Of a stretch of 7,878 bases of DNA, positions 5,454 to 7,878 are shown in pieces (within the stretch, counting starts at the first letter, position 1; every line of letters starts with the position of its first letter). The notes beneath the pieces are model-generated. The model was not told where the DNA came from, searched no databases, and saw only the letters and a program-made list of their open reading frames with translations. This DNA is from Oscillospiraceae bacterium (GTDB lineage: Bacteria > Bacillota > Clostridia > Oscillospirales > Ruminococcaceae). The DNA is taken from the NCBI GenBank assembly GCA_009776345.1, contig WRLS01000099.1, positions 1-7,878 of the forward strand, given 5' to 3'. The position numbers and the translations under genes were made by a program.

Positions 5454-5480
5454 CAGCAACCACCTCCTCTCTCCGCACAA

Positions 5481-5568
5481 AACTTGCGGGAGAAGAAAAG
5501 CGGCGTAGACAGTACCGACACCCTCTTGCTTGGTCTATCGTAACATATCTTTGAAAAATCCGCAAGTT
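5481..5568. repeat. Long-range 9-bp inverted repeat upstream of mrdA
   Basis: AACTTGCGG (5481-5489) is exactly complementary to CCGCAAGTT (5560-5568). The first arm can instead pair with CCGCA at 5473-5477, so two exclusive folds exist. In a rightward transcript the long fold ends next to GTTTTT (5569-5574), 20 bases before the mrdA ribosome site. The second arm overlaps the leftward -35 box. Confidence 0.4.
5537..5565 (-). promoter_or_regulatory. Probable promoter for the small leftward ORF
   Basis: Reading leftward, TTGCGG (5565-5560) and TACGAT (5542-5537) are spaced 17 bases apart, with a TG one base before the -10 box. The hexamers are only fair (3/6 and 4/6), but the extended -10 compensates. 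Transcription would begin near 5530, giving a leader of about 76 bases that can form a hairpin (5473-5477 / 5485-5489) just before the ribosome site. Confidence 0.5.
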
Positions 5569-5579
5569 GTTTTTACATC
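5551..5579 (+). promoter_or_regulatory. Weak possible promoter directly before mrdA
   Basis: TTGAAA (5551-5556) and TACATC (5574-5579) are 17 bases apart. The -10 matches only three of six positions and the leader would be about 15 bases, so this is tentative. mrdA could otherwise be served by mre read-through or by the promoter at 5247-5274. Confidence 0.2.
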
Positions 5580-5600
5580 CCCTAATTAGTGGAGCCTTGC

Positions 5601-7652
5601 ATGAAACCGATTACACTTTGGATCCGCCGCATTGTCATTGTGCTTCTTGTATTGGGCGTGCTGATGGCATATGTCGGGCGCCTGATGCAAATTCAAATAG
5701 TAGACGCGGAAATCTTCCGCGCGATGCTCGCCGACCGCAAAGTGGATACACAGCCTGTAAAAGCGGTGAGGGGGGAGATTGTCGACGCGGACGGGAATTT
5801 GCTCGCGGCAAACAGGATGGGCTACGATGTAATTATCGACTACGCCTTTTTCCCGCGGCGCTTTGAGCAGCAAAATGAGATCCTGCTGGAGCTGATTTTG
5901 CTGTTTGAGCAAAGCGGCGAAAGCCGAAACGACTCCTTGCCCATCTCCCGCTTCCCGCCGTTTTCCTTTGAATCCGGGCGGGACGACGACATTGCGCGTG
6001 TGAAAAGCTTTACCGGGACACAGGAGTATGCCTCGGCCGATGACGCGATGCATTGGCTGACCGGCAGGTACCGCCTCAACCAATACACGCCCGCCAGCGC
6101 CAGAAAAATCGCGGGGGTCCGCTATACAATGGAGCAGCGCGGGTTCAACCTGCGCACGCCCTATACTTTCGCGAGCGATATTGACATAGCCACGGTGGTA
6201 AAAATAAAGGAGCGAAGCTTTGAGCTTGCGGGCGTGGATGTCACAGAAGTTGCGAGCCGTTATTACCCGGTGCATGACATGGCGCCGCATCTTTTAGGGA
6301 CAATCGGCCCGATCTTCCCCGAGGAGTCGCGCGAGCTTTTAGAAAAAGGCTATGCCCTAAACGACCTTGTCGGCAGGGGCGGGGTCGAGGGCGCGATGGA
6401 AAGCTTTTTGCGCGGCACGGACGGCGTGCGGGAGATACTCACCGATTCCTCCGGCAATGTCATAGAAGCGCGGGAAAGCGTATCTCCCATACCCGGCAGC
6501 ACAATAAAGCTGACAATATCCCCGCGCTTTCAATACACAGCGCAGGAGATGCTGGAGGCGCAGATTGCTTTCCTTAACGAAAACGCGCCCGAAGGCCAAG
6601 GCAAAGAAGCCGACGCGGGCGCTGTAGTAATGCTGGAGGTCAAGACAGGAAAGCTTCTTGCCGCCGCGACATTCCCTTCTTACGATTTGACCGCATACAA
6701 CGAGGATTATACGCTTCTAACCGGGGATTCCATGCGCCCGCTTTTCAACCGCGCGCTGGGCGGCTTGTACGCGCCCGGGTCGACTTTCAAACCGAGCGTT
6801 GCGCTGGCGGGGGTCGGGAATAATTTTATCGGGGAGGGCGCGTCCGTAAACTGCACGCATACCTACGGCCCGTACCCGCAGTTCCGTTGCCTGGGCAGCC
6901 ACGGGCCGATTTCCCTTTTAAGGGCAATGGCGCAGTCCTGCAATATATATTTCTACGACCTTGGGCTGCGCACGGGGATTGATACGATTGACGCAATGAC
7001 GAAATCCCTGGGCCTCGGTGAGCCGACCGGGATTGAGGTGCCGGAATCCATAGGCCACCGCTCCAACCCCGAAACAAAAAGGGCGCTGAGGGGGGAGGAC
7101 TGGTATCCCGGCGACACGATCCAATCCTCGATCGGGCAGCTTTTCCACAGCTTTACGCCGTTGCAAATGGCAAACTACGCCGCCACAATCGCCAACAAGG
7201 GCGAACGCATGAAGCTTACCCTAATCGAGGAAATACTCGATTATACCGGTAGCAATGTAACACGGCCTTTTGCGCCTGTTGTAGCCGAAAAGATAGAGAA
7301 TATCGACCCCATGGCTTTTGATTCTGTAATCAGGAGCATGGTGGCGGCGAGCAGGACAGGCTCCGCCCAAGGCACGTTCGGGAACTACCCGCTTGATGTC
7401 GCTTCCAAAACAGGTACGCCGGAAACTTTCGGGCTGCCCAATTCCACATTCATCAGCTTCGCCCCCGCGGACGACCCCGAGGTCGCGATAGTTGTAATAA
7501 TCGAAAAGGGCTGGCACGGCTACACCGGCGCCCCCGTCGCGAAGGCGCTCTTTGACGAATATTTCGGGATTGAGATTGACGCATGGGTAGACAGCGGGCC
7601 GCAGCAGTTGAGGAATGAGCGGGCTGCGCCGGGATTTAGGATTGAGGATTAA
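5601..7652 (+). CDS. mrdA: Penicillin-binding protein 2, class B elongation transpeptidase
   Basis: Membrane-anchored D,D-transpeptidase that cross-links new peptidoglycan for sidewall growth, working with RodA, MreC and MreD. The 683 residues contain an N-terminal anchor (11-27), the pedestal with VRGEIVDADGNLLA (56-69) and YYPVHDMAPHLLGTIG (221-236), GRGGVEGAMESFLRGTDG (258-275), and the transpeptidase domain from about 335. Active-site motifs are STFK (394-397, nucleophile Ser394), SCN (446-448) and KTGT (603-606), all intact. There are no PASTA repeats, which with the mre context favours PBP2 over SpoVD or PBP2B. The ATG at 5601 has GTGGAG (5589-5594) 6 bases upstream; the in-frame GTG at 5589 is part of that site. 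The C-terminal residues GFRIED and the stop codon are encoded by a heptanucleotide repeat array. rodA is not in the window. Confidence 0.95.
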   Translation: MKPITLWIRRIVIVLLVLGVLMAYVGRLMQIQIVDAEIFRAMLADRKVDTQPVKAVRGEIVDADGNLLAANRMGYDVIIDYAFFPRRFEQQNEILLELILLFEQSGESRNDSLPISRFPPFSFESGRDDDIARVKSFTGTQEYASADDAMHWLTGRYRLNQYTPASARKIAGVRYTMEQRGFNLRTPYTFASDIDIATVVKIKERSFELAGVDVTEVASRYYPVHDMAPHLLGTIGPIFPEESRELLEKGYALNDLVGRGGVEGAMESFLRGTDGVREILTDSSGNVIEARESVSPIPGSTIKLTISPRFQYTAQEMLEAQIAFLNENAPEGQGKEADAGAVVMLEVKTGKLLAAATFPSYDLTAYNEDYTLLTGDSMRPLFNRALGGLYAPGSTFKPSVALAGVGNNFIGEGASVNCTHTYGPYPQFRCLGSHGPISLLRAMAQSCNIYFYDLGLRTGIDTIDAMTKSLGLGEPTGIEVPESIGHRSNPETKRALRGEDWYPGDTIQSSIGQLFHSFTPLQMANYAATIANKGERMKLTLIEEILDYTGSNVTRPFAPVVAEKIENIDPMAFDSVIRSMVAASRTGSAQGTFGNYPLDVASKTGTPETFGLPNSTFISFAPADDPEVAIVVIIEKGWHGYTGAPVAKALFDEYFGIEIDAWVDSGPQQLRNERAAPGFRIED

Positions 7653-7662
7653 GGATTTAGGA
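7632..7662 (+). repeat. Heptanucleotide tandem array spanning the mrdA stop codon
   Basis: Four consecutive heptads of form GGATTDA (GGATTTA, GGATTGA, GGATTAA and GGATTTA) are followed by GGA. The third heptad supplies the TAA stop (7650-7652), and the first three encode the last residues of PBP2. The same class of 7-base repeat lies upstream of maf. Confidence 0.85.
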
Positions 7663-7674
7663 AGGGCAGAAAAT

Positions 7675-7748
7675 TGTAGAGGCGGGGTCATCCCCGACCG
7701 CGAATATTCGATTAACTTGACGGTCGGGCATGGAAGCCCGACCCTACA
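7675..7748. repeat. Large imperfect inverted repeat with central palindrome
   Basis: The left arm is 7675-7700, beginning TGTAGAGGCGGG and ending CCCCGACCG. The right arm is 7721-7748, CGGTCGGG to CCCGACCCTACA. They pair over about 26-28 positions with a few mismatches and a 2-base length difference. The 20-base centre begins with the perfect palindrome CGAATATTCG (7701-7710). It has no coding capacity and lacks a T-run, so it looks like a dispersed REP or MITE-like element rather than a simple terminator. Confidence 0.78.
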
Positions 7749-7773
7749 TTGAAACCTGCGCGAAGCGCCGTAG

Positions 7774-7870
7774 GGTACGCGCCCCTGCGCGTACCGCATT
7801 GTACGATGCGATGCGGTAATTTGCGGGCATCCCCTATGCCCCCTTCGCGCACGCCGGGGGGGGCGCGAAG
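7774..7870. repeat. Run of four adjacent or overlapping palindromes
   Basis: GGTACGCGC/GCGCGTACC (7774-7782 and 7787-7795, 4-base loop) is followed by TACCGCAT/ATGCGGTA (7792-7799 and 7811-7818). Next comes GGGCAT/ATGCCC (7825-7830 and 7836-7841), then CTTCGCGC/GCGCGAAG (7843-7850 and 7863-7870). All arms are perfect. The first two share bases 7792-7795, so they are alternative folds. No gene is visible from 7653 to the window end. Confidence 0.75.
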
Positions 7871-7878
7871 AGCCCGGG

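Noticed and set aside
5320..5565. An 81-codon minus-strand frame overlapping the small peptide gene
   Set aside because: It runs across the peptide's ribosome site in another frame, has mixed composition with no domain or membrane pattern, and lacks its own ribosome site. The 30-codon frame is far better supported.
5193..5588. A known riboswitch or T-box in the mreD-mrdA gap
   Set aside because: I found no T-box sequence or recognisable riboswitch core, and the two hairpins fit a short antisense RNA better.
5589..5600. A GTG start for mrdA at 5589, four codons upstream
   Set aside because: That GTG belongs to the GTGGAG ribosome site for the ATG at 5601, and no ribosome site serves the GTG itself.
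5586..6290. A 234-codon open frame on the minus strand inside mrdA
   Set aside because: It is fully antisense to the N-terminal third of PBP2, shows no recognisable domain, and arises from the GC-rich codon use of the real gene.
7221..7799. A 192-codon minus-strand frame over the mrdA end and the downstream repeats
   Set aside because: It is antisense to the PBP2 transpeptidase end and continues through palindromic non-coding DNA; no protein family is recognisable.

Overview
The window looks like a chromosomal segment of a moderately GC-rich clostridial Firmicute, plausibly an Oscillospiraceae/Ruminococcaceae-type anaerobe. The main reasons are a maf-mreB-mreC-mreD-mrdA order, a short zinc-ribbon (four-cysteine) ribosomal protein L28, a compact M50 protease placed directly upstream of scpA, sigma-A type promoters and strong AGGAGG ribosome binding sites. 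The taxonomic placement is inference from gene content and order; no search was run.

Left part (1-1285). A leftward pair encodes a site-2-type membrane metalloprotease and, 3 bases downstream, the N-terminal part of ScpA, which runs off the window edge. The intergenic stretch 1104-1285 carries back-to-back promoters: one leftward for protease-scpA and one rightward for rpmB. rpmB (L28) is a single-gene unit closed by a strong intrinsic terminator.

Middle spacer (1520-2095). I see no credible gene in these roughly 580 bases. They are a mosaic of small inverted repeats, a 15-bp tandem repeat and a heptanucleotide tandem repeat. This is typical of dispersed intergenic repeats.

Cell-shape block (2107-7652). 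maf (nucleotide pyrophosphatase) is followed by a well-formed promoter and then by mreB, mreC and mreD, which are tightly packed, and then by mrdA (PBP2, the elongation transpeptidase). Together mreBCD and mrdA supply the scaffold, the periplasm-facing linker, the membrane partner and the transpeptidase of the Rod complex. radC, which sits between maf and mreB in Bacillus subtilis, is absent here.

The most interesting part is the 396-base gap between mreD and mrdA (5193-5588). It holds a leftward 30-codon ORF with a near-perfect Shine-Dalgarno sequence, encoding a basic, single-span hydrophobic peptide. A strong rightward promoter opposite it would make a short structured RNA of about 90 nt that ends at an 11-bp hairpin. 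That hairpin contains the peptide's stop codon, so the two transcripts would be complementary at their 3' ends. This is the architecture of Firmicute type I toxin-antitoxin loci (txpA/ratA-like), and I propose it as a candidate system.

Right edge (7653-7878). Downstream of mrdA is another cluster of palindromes. It begins with a heptanucleotide tandem array that encodes the last residues and the stop codon of PBP2, followed by a large imperfect inverted repeat with a palindrome at its centre.
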